Source of the DNA: JALOOE01 sp964423545
GTDB taxonomy: Bacteria; Chloroflexota; Anaerolineae; CG2-30-64-16
Reading direction: 5' to 3'
Assembly: GCA_964423545.1 (NCBI GenBank)
Contig: CAYRFV010000027.1
Coordinates: 1 to 31,353, forward strand
DNA length: 31,353 nt
The notes beneath the pieces were generated by a model. It was not told the DNA's origin. It saw nothing but the letters and a program-made list of their open reading frames with translations, and did not search any database. Positions 7,997 through 15,231 of the stretch are shown here, in pieces; position 1 is the stretch's first letter, and each line of letters opens with the position of its first letter. Made by a program: the position numbers and the translations under genes.

Positions 7997-9043
7997 ATGC
8001 TCGAACGCAGCCACATCTACAAGGAGATTCACGAGCAGCCGCGGGTGCTCGCGGATCTGTTCGACGGCGAGCGCGCCAACATCGAGCGCCTCGTCGCCGA
8101 CCTTCGTGGCCGCCACATCACGCACTGTGTGATCGCCGCGCGCGGCACGAGCGACAACGCCGGACGCTACGCCCAGTACCTGTTCGGGGCGGTCAATGGC
8201 CTGACGGTGGGACTGGCGACTCCCAGCTTGCACACCATCTACGGACGCCCGCCCCGCTACGACGACGCCTTAGTCATCGGCATCAGCCAGAGCGGCAGGA
8301 GCCCGGATATCATCTCCGTGGTTGCCGAGGCCAGGCGGCAAGGCGCCGTGACGCTCGCCATCAGCAATTCGCCGGGCTCTGACCTGGCCCTCGCCGCCGA
8401 GCACATGGTGAACCTGCGCGCCGGCCCCGAAAGAGCGGTGGCGGCAACCAAGACCTATACCGCCGAGCTGGCCGCGATCGCGCTGCTCAGCGCGGTTGCA
8501 GCGGAGGATCAGGAGATGCTGCACACCCTGGGCCGCATCCCGGCTCAGATCGAGCAGACACTCTGGCTCGCGCCTGAGATCGCACGCCACGCCGAGCGCT
8601 ATCGCTACATGCGCGTCTGCGTCGTCATCGGCCGCGGCTACAACTACGCCACGGCCTTCGAGGCGGCGCTGAAAATCAAGGATCTGAACTACGTTGTGGC
8701 GGAGCCTTACAGCAGCGCTGACTTCCTGCACGGCCCGGTCGCCCTGATCGAGGAAGCCTTCCCGACGTTCGTCATCGCGCCCTCGGGCGTCATGCTGCCC
8801 GAGATGCAGGATTTCATCGGCACGCTGAAGACGCGCGGCGCGGAAATCATCGCGATCAGCGACGACAATGAGACTTTGGCGCTGGCGCGCACTGCGTTCC
8901 GGCTCCCCGTCACCGTGCCGGAGTGGGCTTCTCCGCTGCTGAGCATCGTGCCGGGACAGCTTTTCGCGATGGCATTGGCCCACGTGCGCGATCTCGACGT
9001 CGATCGGCCGCGCGGCCTGCACAAGGTCACCGAGACGCGCTGA
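7997..9043 (+). CDS. SIS-domain amino-sugar-phosphate isomerase/deaminase (GlmS-C/NagB-II-like)
   Basis: A 348-residue protein matching the isomerase half of glucosamine-6-phosphate synthase, without the glutaminase domain. It has two SIS repeats: ARGTSDNAGRYAQYLF with VIGISQSGRSPD, and VIGRGYNYATAFEAAL with AEPYSSADFLHGPVALI. HGP (the sugar ring-opening His of GlmS) and the C-terminal Lys (RGLHKVTE) are kept, but the position of the GlmS catalytic Glu (LKE) is Asp here (IKD). Lack of a glutaminase domain and the neighbouring nagA favour a catabolic glucosamine-6-phosphate deaminase (NagB-II type) over synthesis; an AgaS- or FrlB-like specificity cannot be excluded. A good AGGAG site lies seven bases before ATG 7997. 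Confidence 0.85.
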   Translation: MLERSHIYKEIHEQPRVLADLFDGERANIERLVADLRGRHITHCVIAARGTSDNAGRYAQYLFGAVNGLTVGLATPSLHTIYGRPPRYDDALVIGISQSGRSPDIISVVAEARRQGAVTLAISNSPGSDLALAAEHMVNLRAGPERAVAATKTYTAELAAIALLSAVAAEDQEMLHTLGRIPAQIEQTLWLAPEIARHAERYRYMRVCVVIGRGYNYATAFEAALKIKDLNYVVAEPYSSADFLHGPVALIEEAFPTFVIAPSGVMLPEMQDFIGTLKTRGAEIIAISDDNETLALARTAFRLPVTVPEWASPLLSIVPGQLFAMALAHVRDLDVDRPRGLHKVTETR

Positions 9044-9260
9044 GGGCATGAGATTGCGGCAAGTGTCGGCGTCCGCGAGCGCCTTCTTCGCACCGCCCGG
9101 CAGGGCATGGCTCGTCTCGGGCAGCCTGAATAGCCTACGACAGGTGGGCAACGTGCGGAATATCCCCTTCGCGCTCGGCCGGCTGGCGCGGATTCGCTGC
9201 GCCCAGAGAAGCTACACCGAGGCGAAAAGGCTGCTAATGTAAACCATTGCAGCGGTCGAG

Positions 9261-9884
9261 GTGGCGCATCGCAGCCACGCCATCCTGCTGTCGGCGGACG
9301 GTTGGCGGGTGGTCAAGATCGCTGAGTTGCTGCGCGTCGATCAGTCCACCGTGCGTCGCTGGCTAGACCGCTTTGAAGCCGCCGGTCTGGCGGGCTTGTC
9401 TAGCCAGTGGAGCGACGGTCGGCCGCCGGCTTGGGACGAGTCCTGCGAATGGCTGCTGGTCGAGACGGTGCGCCACGATCCGCGCTGGTGCGGGCGGGAG
9501 CAGGCGCTGTGGACATGCGCACGGTTGGCCGGCCACCTGGCCGAACAGACGGGCATCCGCCTGAGCACCGCACGCGTGCGGGTGCTGTTGCATCAGCATG
9601 GCATCCACCTGAAACAGCCCACCCCGGTGGTGCACAGCCGGGACCCGCAGGACGACCCAAAAGGGTGAAGGCGGAGGCGATCCGCAATAGCGACGAGCCG
9701 ACGGTCGCGGTGCTGGATGTCGATCAGGCTGAACTGGCCCTCAACCCGACTCGAACCCGGGTCTGGGCGCCCGTGGGGGCGCCCTGGGAGGTCGAGACGC
9801 CCGGCAACAACCGCAAGCAGGGCATGTTCGGGGCCGTCAACAGCCGCAGTGGGCAGACGCACTTCCAGTTGAGCGGCCAGCAGC
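9261..9884 (+). mobile_element. IS630-family transposase fragment A (HTH domain and first catalytic Asp, -1 frameshift)
   Basis: The first part, in frame from GTG 9261 to a stop at 9666-9668, encodes the winged-HTH of IS630/Tc1-like transposases (RSHAILLSADGWRVVKIAELL, STVRRWLDRFEAAGLAGL, then DGRPP). The sequence then continues in the -1 frame (VKAEAIRNSDEPTVAVLDVDQAEL) with the first catalytic Asp and the family-typical RTRVWAPVGAPWEVETPGN and GMFGAVNSRSGQTHFQ. The switch falls on CCCAAAA (9656-9662), a perfect X XXY YYZ slippery heptamer in the correct phase and four bases before the orfA stop. Homology ends abruptly near 9884, and the rest of the DDE domain is absent. The N-terminus also seems short, with a stop at 9240-9242 just upstream. 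No terminal inverted repeats were identified. Confidence 0.8.
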
Positions 9885-10110
9885 ATCGCACCGGAACCGA
9901 TGGGTGTGAAGGACTGGCCGGCATGCGCCTTGGCCAACGTCGCCATGTAGACGGTCGGCGCACACGCCCTATAGGAAGCGATTTTGAGCTGCTGGCCATC
10001 GACCAGCGCCTTCACAGCCGATAGGCATGCGCCAGGCGCCGGTGCAGTTTGCTGTGCCGCGCATCCTGAGCTATGATGCCGGCAATCGTGTTCTCAATAC
10101 GGCGTAAGGC
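9885..10110. other. Uncertain stretch between transposase fragment and small gene
   Basis: No plus-strand gene is visible. On the minus strand one frame ends ARHSKLHRRLAHAYRL with a stop at 10012-10014. A GTG-initiated frame overlapping it by four bases (GTGA, start 10015) continues as VKALVDGQQLKIASYRACA into the transposase fragment. The residue composition looks protein-like, but the family is not recognised, and this may be the debris of a truncated gene. Confidence 0.3.
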
Positions 10111-10359
10111 ATGATGGACACCGGACCCAAATATCGTTTTGACCCTGTGGATCACAACTTCATGCGGATACGCGGCCGGCTCGCCCCGGGGGAGCGGCTG
10201 CTGGCGATGTTGGCGGCGCGCGAGTGGGTGGTCAGCGCGAAACGCGCCCGCCTGTGCCGGCAGCACCCGGATCTGTCGCCCCAAGAGATCAATCTGAAGG
10301 TGTTGGAGGAGATCGAGCGTGCCGAGCGCAGAGAGACCCGACCTCACCCTGTTTCTTGA
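10111..10359 (+). CDS. Small helical protein paired with nucleotidyltransferase
   Basis: An 82-residue basic protein of unknown function. Its second half is helical and charged: ERLLAMLAAREWVVSAKRAR, then CRQHPDLSPQEINLKVLEEI. The arrangement HPDLSxxEI...EEIER is familiar from short proteins encoded just before nucleotidyltransferase-fold genes. It contains one R-x4-H string (RLCRQH), but it is much shorter than HEPN toxins, so I do not call it HEPN. The start is ATG 10111 or the adjacent ATG 10114, with TAAGG upstream. Its 3' end overlaps the next gene by 41 nt, and that gene's ribosome site (GGAGGA) lies inside it. The pair sits between two transposase fragments, which suggests acquired DNA. 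Confidence 0.65.
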   Translation: MMDTGPKYRFDPVDHNFMRIRGRLAPGERLLAMLAAREWVVSAKRARLCRQHPDLSPQEINLKVLEEIERAERRETRPHPVS

Positions 10360-10978
10360 CATCGTGCATACGCTGGAACGAATCGGCGCGCCATACATGA
10401 TCATCGGTGGCTTCGCGGCCACCCTGTACGGCATCACACGTACGACTTTCGATATCGATATCGTCGTTGATCTCAAGGAAGCGCATATCCAGGCTTTGGC
10501 TGCCGCCTATCCCCCACCTCGCTACTACGCCGATCCCGAGCAGATGCGCAGTTCGATCCGGATGGGCATTTCGTTCAATATCATTGACGGCAGGCGCGGC
10601 GAGAAAGCGGACCTGAGCCCCTTGACCAGGGATTCGCGTTATCGCCAGGCGTTTGGGAGGCGCATTCGTTACGAGATCACATGGCCCGGCGAAGCGTCGT
10701 TCATGGCGTGGTGCGCCCGGCCGGATGACGTGATCTATGGCAAGTTCCTGGCCTGGGATGAAGGCCGCTCGCGTAAGCACGAAACCGACATCTATGATAT
10801 GCTCGTGTTCCAGTATCTTGAAGCCGACCCAATGCTGGCAGACACATTTGATGAGGCATACCTGGATGCCCAGGCCCAAGCGCTGGGACCCGAAGTGGAA
10901 GAGCTGTGGCAATCCATCAAACAAGCGGCGCAGGACGAAGCGCGTCGTGAAGACACTCAGAACGACGTGGTCTCCTGA
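10319..10978 (+). CDS. Nucleotidyltransferase-fold protein (DUF6036/AbiEii-like)
   Basis: 219 residues. The N-terminal half has the DNA polymerase-beta superfamily pattern: MIIGGFAATLYGITRTTFDIDIVVD, in which GG-[AF] precedes the Asp-x-Asp metal-binding pair. A third acidic strand follows in the region EKADLSPL. A Lys-rich segment (YGKFLAWDEGRSRKHETDIYDM) matches the KxxxxxxRxKDxxD-like motif of MNT/AbiEii-type enzymes. The C-terminus is an acidic helix. The GTG start at 10319 is supported by GGAGGAGA eight bases upstream. Family members are antitoxin-like or toxin-like NMP transferases in two-gene modules; here the partner is the overlapping 82-residue gene. Whether it is a toxin-antitoxin pair cannot be decided from the sequence. 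Confidence 0.8.
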   Translation: MPSAERPDLTLFLDIVHTLERIGAPYMIIGGFAATLYGITRTTFDIDIVVDLKEAHIQALAAAYPPPRYYADPEQMRSSIRMGISFNIIDGRRGEKADLSPLTRDSRYRQAFGRRIRYEITWPGEASFMAWCARPDDVIYGKFLAWDEGRSRKHETDIYDMLVFQYLEADPMLADTFDEAYLDAQAQALGPEVEELWQSIKQAAQDEARREDTQNDVVS

Positions 10979-11146
10979 CGACATGCTGATGACCCCAACC
11001 TCGTCGCCAGCGCCGTATACCGTCGCCGCACTTTGTCGTTCCTTACCGCCACCGCGATCGCCTTCGGATCCCCCACCAGGACCACCAACTTCCGCACGCG
11101 GGTGATCGCCGTGTACCATAGATTGCGCTGCAACATGATGTGGTGG
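10957..11146 (-). pseudogene. C-terminal remnant of a RecD2-like helicase
   Basis: On the minus strand an open frame reads HHIMLQRNLWYTAITR, then VRKLVVLVGDPKAIAVAVRN and DKVRRRYTALATRL, ending at a stop at 10957-10959. This is the conserved last segment (UvrD_C_2, motif VI region) of RecD2/RecD-like superfamily 1 helicases, where YTAITRA-K carries the arginine finger. Everything upstream, about 650-700 residues including the Walker motifs, is missing. The remnant begins exactly where the second IS630 fragment starts (about 11147). Its 3' end overlaps the end of the nucleotidyltransferase gene by 22 bp on the opposite strand. It cannot be functional alone. Confidence 0.75.
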
Positions 11147-11400
11147 CAGGTCGAGACGCCCGGCAACAGCCGCAAGCAGGGCATGTTCGGGGCCGTCAAC
11201 AGCCGCGGTGGGCAGACGCACTTCCAGGTGAGCGCCCATCAGCGCAGCCGCGACTTCCAGCAATTCGTCGATCGGCAGATCGTCCCCGCCTATCCGCAAG
11301 CGGATTTCATCTTCTTGATTGTCGATGGGGCCAGCATCTACACGTCCAAGAGCAGGCGGGCCTGGCTCACAGCACGCCCGCAGATTGTGCTCGTGCCGCT
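11147..11400 (+). mobile_element. IS630-family transposase fragment B (central DDE segment)
   Basis: The open frame contains QVETPGNSRKQGMFGAVNSR and GGQTHFQVSAHQRSRDF, then FIFLIVDGASIYTSKSRRAW with the second catalytic Asp of the DDE triad. It stops matching after QIVLVPLL, so the final Glu motif (normally NPIEHLW) is lost. Its first 95 bases (11148-11242) repeat 9789-9883 of fragment A at about 94% identity. Fragments A and B together would cover most of one transposase, but each lacks what the other has. The frame stays open to 11479, beyond the homology. Confidence 0.75.
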
Positions 11401-11761
11401 ATTACATGAGTTGTATGGAGTGGCGGCGCTGGAGCAGATGCTCGGATGCATTGCACAGCGGAATCCCCCTCACCCATGATCTATGTCATGGACTTGCGCG
11501 CAGGCCCGTGCAATACTTCACGGTGGATGCGCCGCCAGGTCGCGGTCTCATCCTGAATGATTCGTGTGACCGATCCCACCACGAAGGGCGAGCGCAGCGA
11601 AATTCGGGCAAACCCCGCAATTGGCTCCGCCGGGAGCGACGTCTCAGCGCCAGCAGTCACATGGAGAACTATCGCGGGCGTCCTGTGTGACGCCCGCGCC
11701 ATACTCGCGCGGCCGAGCAAGGGTCTGAGCCTCGGCAAGCGGGCCGCCTGGAGGAAAGCAT
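11401..11761. other. Intergenic region upstream of hox operon
   Basis: No convincing gene. It holds a 9-bp perfect stem with a 6-nt loop (11674-11682 with 11689-11697), GC-rich but without a T-run, and at its end the strong hoxE ribosome site GGAGG. A promoter for the hox operon presumably lies here, but no box close to sigma-70 consensus with acceptable spacing was found. Confidence 0.5.
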
Positions 11762-12262
11762 ATGCCTTTGGATTTCGTCAAACCGACCCCGCCCACCGAT
11801 GACAAGCGGTGGAAGGTCGTGCAGGCGACGATGCGGCGCAACGGCAACCGCCACGATGCGCTTATCGAGACGCTGCACACGGTGCAGGAGTCGTTCGGCT
11901 ACCTGGACGACGACAGCCTGCGCTATGTGGCGGCCGCGCTGCGGGTGCCGCTCAGCCGGGCCTACGGCGTCGCCACCTTCTATCACTTCTTCCGCATGAA
12001 GCCGGCGGGCAAGCATACGTGCGTGGTCTGCACCGGCACGGCGTGCTACATCAAAGGGGCCAATCAGATCCTCGCTTCCATTCATCAGGCCCACGGCATC
12101 AAGCCTGGCGAGACGACCGAAGACGGTCAGATTTCGGTGCTGACGGCGCGCTGCCTGGGAGCATGCGGGCTGGCAGCCGCCGTCGTTTACGACGGCGAAG
12201 TGGCGGGCAAGCAGGAAGCCGCCGACTCCCTCCAACGCCTGCAGAAGTGGGTGAGGCCATGA
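11762..12262 (+). CDS. hoxE: NAD-reducing hydrogenase diaphorase subunit HoxE
   Basis: A 166-residue NuoE-like [2Fe-2S] subunit of the soluble bidirectional hydrogenase. The thioredoxin-like ferredoxin fold is shown by its cluster cysteines in VCTGTACYIKG and TARCLGACGLA; the N-terminal helical part has LHTVQESFGYLDDDSLRYVA and the conserved YGVATFYHFF. It passes electrons between the NADH/FMN subunit HoxF and the hydrogenase module. It is first of five genes, with GGAGG seven bases before the ATG, and its stop overlaps the hoxF start (ATGA). A stand-alone NuoE of complex I is excluded by the hox neighbours. Confidence 0.93.
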   Translation: MPLDFVKPTPPTDDKRWKVVQATMRRNGNRHDALIETLHTVQESFGYLDDDSLRYVAAALRVPLSRAYGVATFYHFFRMKPAGKHTCVVCTGTACYIKGANQILASIHQAHGIKPGETTEDGQISVLTARCLGACGLAAAVVYDGEVAGKQEAADSLQRLQKWVRP

Positions 12263-13902
12263 CCCCTGAAGAACTTCTCGAACTGGCTACCAAAGAGCGT
12301 GAACGCCAGTCAGCTTTCAAGCACAGCATACGCGTCTGCGTAGCGGCGGGTTGTCTCTCCACCGGAAGCGACAAAGTGAAAGAGGCGTTGCAGCGCGAAG
12401 TGGAGACACGCGGGCTGAAGGAGGTGTGCCAGGTCAAAGGGGTCGGCTGCCTCGGCTTGTGCAGCGTCGGTCCGCTGATCTCCGTCGATGCGGATTACTG
12501 CCGGAACGTCTCCCCCGAGGACGCGGCCGATATCGTGGAGCGCCTGGGGGACCAACCGGTGGATCGACTGCGACTGCCGTCCGATATGCCGTTCTTCGCC
12601 CGCCAACAGAAGATCGTCCTGGAGAACTCCGGGGTGATCGACCCGGAGAAGCTCGATGACTACGTGGCCGCGGACGGCTACCGGGCGCTGCTCTACGCCC
12701 TCACCGAGATGACGCCCAACGAGGTCATCAACGAGCTGACCAAGAGCGGGCTGCGGGGCCGCGGCGGGGGCGGCTATCCTACCGGGCTCAAATGGAGCAC
12801 CGTGGCCAAGGCGGATGGCGGCCAGAAATACGTCATCTGCAACGCGGACGAAGGAGATCCCGGCGCATTCATGGACCGCAGCGTGCTGGAGAGCGATCCG
12901 CATCGTGTGCTGGAAGGGATGGCGATCGCCGGCTTTGCGGTCGGCGCCGACCGGGGCTACATCTACGTGCGAGCGGAGTACCCGCTGGCGATCCAACGCC
13001 TGCGCGCAGCCATTCGCCAGGCGGAGCGAGCCGGGCTGCTGGGCAATGAGATCGCGGGCACTACCTTCAACTTCAGCGTCACCGTCCGTCTTGGCGCAGG
13101 CGCGTTCGTCTGCGGCGAGGAGACCGCTTTGATGGCCTCCATCGAGGGACGCCGCGGACAGCCGCGACCCCGCCCCCCCTACCCTGCCGAGTCGGGCCTC
13201 TACGGTCAGCCGACCTTGATCAACAATGTGGAGACCTTTGCCAACGTGGCCCCGATCATCCGCAAGGGCGGCGCATGGTTCGCAGGCATCGGAACTGAGA
13301 AGAGCAAGGGCACAAAGGTCTTCGCGCTGGCAGGAGACATCCAGAACACCGGCCTGGTCGAGGTGCCGATGGGCGTGACGCTGCGCGACATGGTGTACGC
13401 CATCGGCGGCGGCGTGCCCCAGGGCGCCTTCAAAGCAGTGCAGACGGGCGGTCCGTCGGGCGGCTGCATCCCGGCCGACTATCTTGACCAGCCCGTGGAC
13501 TACGAGTCGCTGAGCAAGCTCGGCTCGATCATGGGCTCCGGCGGCATGATCGTCATGGCCGACACTGCCTGCATGGTCGATGTGGCGAGATACTTCATGG
13601 AGTTTTGCATGTCGGAGTCGTGCGGCAAGTGCATCCCCTGCCGCGTCGGCACGGCGCAGATGTACGGGCTTCTCGGCCTGGTCACCGAAGGACGTGCAAC
13701 GGCCGCCGATCTGCTCTTGTTGGAGGAGATCAGCGACATGGTGCGCCACACAAGCCTGTGCGGCCTGGGCCAGTCGGCGCCCAACCCGGTGCTTTCGACC
13801 TTGCGCTACTTCCGCCACGAGTACGAGGCCCATATCGAGCAGCACACCTGCCCTGCGCACAAATGCGTGATGGCAACCGGCGCTGAGAAAGAGGTGGCGT
13901 GA
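12259..13902 (+). CDS. hoxF: NAD-reducing hydrogenase diaphorase subunit HoxF (NADH/FMN)
   Basis: A 547-residue NuoF-like flavoprotein that carries FMN and the NAD(H) site and exchanges electrons with NAD. The N-terminal domain is an additional thioredoxin-like [2Fe-2S] module (CVAAGCLSTGS with VGCLGLCSVGP). Then come the FMN/NADH loops SGLRGRGGGGYPTGLKW and CNADEGDPGAFMDR, the CGEETALMASIEG strand, and the [4Fe-4S] motif SESCGKCIPCRVG plus the distant TSLCGLGQSAPNP cysteine. The fused N-terminal module is typical of HoxF. ATG 12259 overlaps hoxE by four bases; longer upstream frames only mirror hoxE. The gene overlaps the hoxU start at its 3' end. Confidence 0.95.
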   Translation: MTPEELLELATKERERQSAFKHSIRVCVAAGCLSTGSDKVKEALQREVETRGLKEVCQVKGVGCLGLCSVGPLISVDADYCRNVSPEDAADIVERLGDQPVDRLRLPSDMPFFARQQKIVLENSGVIDPEKLDDYVAADGYRALLYALTEMTPNEVINELTKSGLRGRGGGGYPTGLKWSTVAKADGGQKYVICNADEGDPGAFMDRSVLESDPHRVLEGMAIAGFAVGADRGYIYVRAEYPLAIQRLRAAIRQAERAGLLGNEIAGTTFNFSVTVRLGAGAFVCGEETALMASIEGRRGQPRPRPPYPAESGLYGQPTLINNVETFANVAPIIRKGGAWFAGIGTEKSKGTKVFALAGDIQNTGLVEVPMGVTLRDMVYAIGGGVPQGAFKAVQTGGPSGGCIPADYLDQPVDYESLSKLGSIMGSGGMIVMADTACMVDVARYFMEFCMSESCGKCIPCRVGTAQMYGLLGLVTEGRATAADLLLLEEISDMVRHTSLCGLGQSAPNPVLSTLRYFRHEYEAHIEQHTCPAHKCVMATGAEKEVA

Positions 13903-14686
13903 TGGCGGCTCAAAACACCAGGGTCGTGACGCTCACGATTGACGGGAAGGATGTCAGTGCGCAGCTCGGGCAGACGATCATCCAGGTCGGCCGCGAGCAT
14001 GGCATCTACATTCCCTACATGTGCAACGTCGAGGGGCTTTCGAACATCGGCGCGTGCCGGCTGTGCCTGGTGGAAGTGCAGGGCCAGCGCCGGCTCTTGC
14101 CGGCGTGCGCCACTGAAGTCGCGGAAGGCATGGTTGTGGTCACCGACAGCGAACGGCTGCGCAACTACCGCAAGATGATCATCGAGATGCTGTTTGCCGA
14201 GCGCAACCACATCTGCGCCGTGTGTGTGATGAACGGCAACTGTGAACTCCAATGGCAGGCCGNNNNNNNNNNTGCGCCGTGTGCGTGTCAAACGGCCACT
14301 GCGAGCTGCAGCGCGTGGCGCAGAAGCTCGGCGTCACCCATGTCCGCATGCCCTATCTGCATCCGAAGCTGCCCTTCGATGCCTCCCATGACCGCTTCGT
14401 GCTCGACCACGACCGCTGCCTCCTCTGCCAGCGCTGTGTGCGCGTGTGCGATGAGATCGAGGGCGCCCACACATGGGACGTCCGCGGCCGCGGCGTGGAT
14501 TCGCGCGTGATCATCGATCTCGACCAGCCGTGGGGCACCTCCGAGTCATGTACGAGCTGTGGCAAGTGCGTCAACGTCTGCCCGACGGGCGCGCTGGCGG
14601 AGAAGGGCCGCGCCACCGCCGAGATGACGAAGAAGCGGCACTTCCTGCCGTACCTGACGATCATGCGCGAGGAGGATTGGGCATGA
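13902..14686 (+). CDS. hoxU: NAD-reducing hydrogenase subunit HoxU, broken by an assembly gap
   Basis: A NuoG-N-like iron-sulfur subunit linking the diaphorase to the hydrogenase dimer. Before the 10-N gap (14263-14272) lies a [2Fe-2S] ferredoxin domain (IPYMCNVEGLSNIGACRLCLVE, with Cys near 100) and the start of the His/Cys cluster region. After it, in a different frame, come CAVCVSNGHCELQ, HDRCLLCQRCVRVCDEIEG and SCTSCGKCVNVCPTGAL, the two [4Fe-4S] clusters. The sequence just before the gap (CAVCVMNGNCELQ) is nearly the same as that just after it, so the join duplicates about 48 bp; the intact gene should be about 240 residues. Start ATG 13902 overlaps the hoxF stop (TGATG). The end overlaps hoxY by four bases. 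Confidence 0.9.
14263..14272. other. Assembly gap (10 N) in hoxU
   Basis: The flanks 14214-14261 and 14273-14320 encode the same HoxU segment (about 67% identical DNA, 11 of 16 residues identical). The two contigs therefore overlap here rather than being separated by missing sequence. Their divergence suggests that they may derive from different strains. Confidence 0.95.
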
Positions 14687-15222
14687 AACCGCGTGTCGCG
14701 ACGATCTGGCTGGAGGGCTGCTCCGGCTGTCACATGAGTTTCCTGGACATGGATGAACGCCTGATCGAGCTGGCTGGCAAGATGGAGCTGGTGTTCAGCC
14801 CAATTGCAGACATCAAAGAATTCCCTGAGAACGTGGACGTGACCCTCGTCGAAGGGGCGATCAACACCGAAGAGGATCTGGCCAAACTGCGCAAGGTGCG
14901 CAGCCGGACCAAGATCCTGGTGTCGTTCGGCGACTGCGCCGTGACGGCGAATGTGCCCTCGATGCGCAACGAGTTCAAGCTCAAGGACGTGCTGGAGCGC
15001 GCTTATGTCGAGCACGCCGATCTGAACGCGGGCACGCCCGACTTCGGTGAGCGCGGGGTGCCAGCGCTGCTGCCACGCGCGCGGCCCGTGCATGAGTTCG
15101 TGCCGGTCGACATCTTCGTGCCGGGCTGCCCGCCGCCCCCCGATGCCATCTATTTCGTGGTCAGCGAGCTGCTGGCCGGCAGGATGCCCGATCCGGGCGC
15201 CCTTACACGGTTCGGCAGATAG
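14683..15222 (+). CDS. hoxY: [NiFe]-hydrogenase small subunit HoxY
   Basis: A 179-residue small subunit that binds the [4Fe-4S] cluster next to the NiFe site. Cluster cysteines are visible in LEGCSGCHMSFLD (C-x2-C), VSFGDCAVTANVPSMRN and VPGCPPPPDAIYF, the usual four-Cys set. The protein is short, has no Tat signal and no extra medial/distal clusters, as expected for a soluble cytosolic group 3d enzyme rather than a membrane uptake hydrogenase. ATG 14683 overlaps the hoxU stop (ATGA); hoxH follows after 9 bases. Confidence 0.95.
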   Translation: MKPRVATIWLEGCSGCHMSFLDMDERLIELAGKMELVFSPIADIKEFPENVDVTLVEGAINTEEDLAKLRKVRSRTKILVSFGDCAVTANVPSMRNEFKLKDVLERAYVEHADLNAGTPDFGERGVPALLPRARPVHEFVPVDIFVPGCPPPPDAIYFVVSELLAGRMPDPGALTRFGR

Positions 15223-15231
15223 GAGCACCCG

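Noticed and set aside
6527..9043. One 838-residue reading frame joining NagA and the SIS enzyme
   Set aside because: It is continuous only through 100 N. The SIS gene has its own AGGAG site and ATG at 7997, and NagA is already nearly full length before the gap.
10111..10359. HEPN toxin assignment for the small protein, based on an R-x4-H string
   Set aside because: At 82 residues it is too short for the HEPN four-helix fold, and the motif is common by chance in an Arg-rich helix.
9261..11400. A complete, active IS630 element
   Set aside because: Neither fragment contains the full DDE triad, no terminal inverted repeats or TA duplication were seen, and unrelated genes lie between the parts.
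14214..14320. A genuine tandem duplication of the HoxU cysteine motif
   Set aside because: The two copies flank a 10-N scaffold join and the frame changes there. Family members have one copy, so overlapping contig ends are the simpler explanation.
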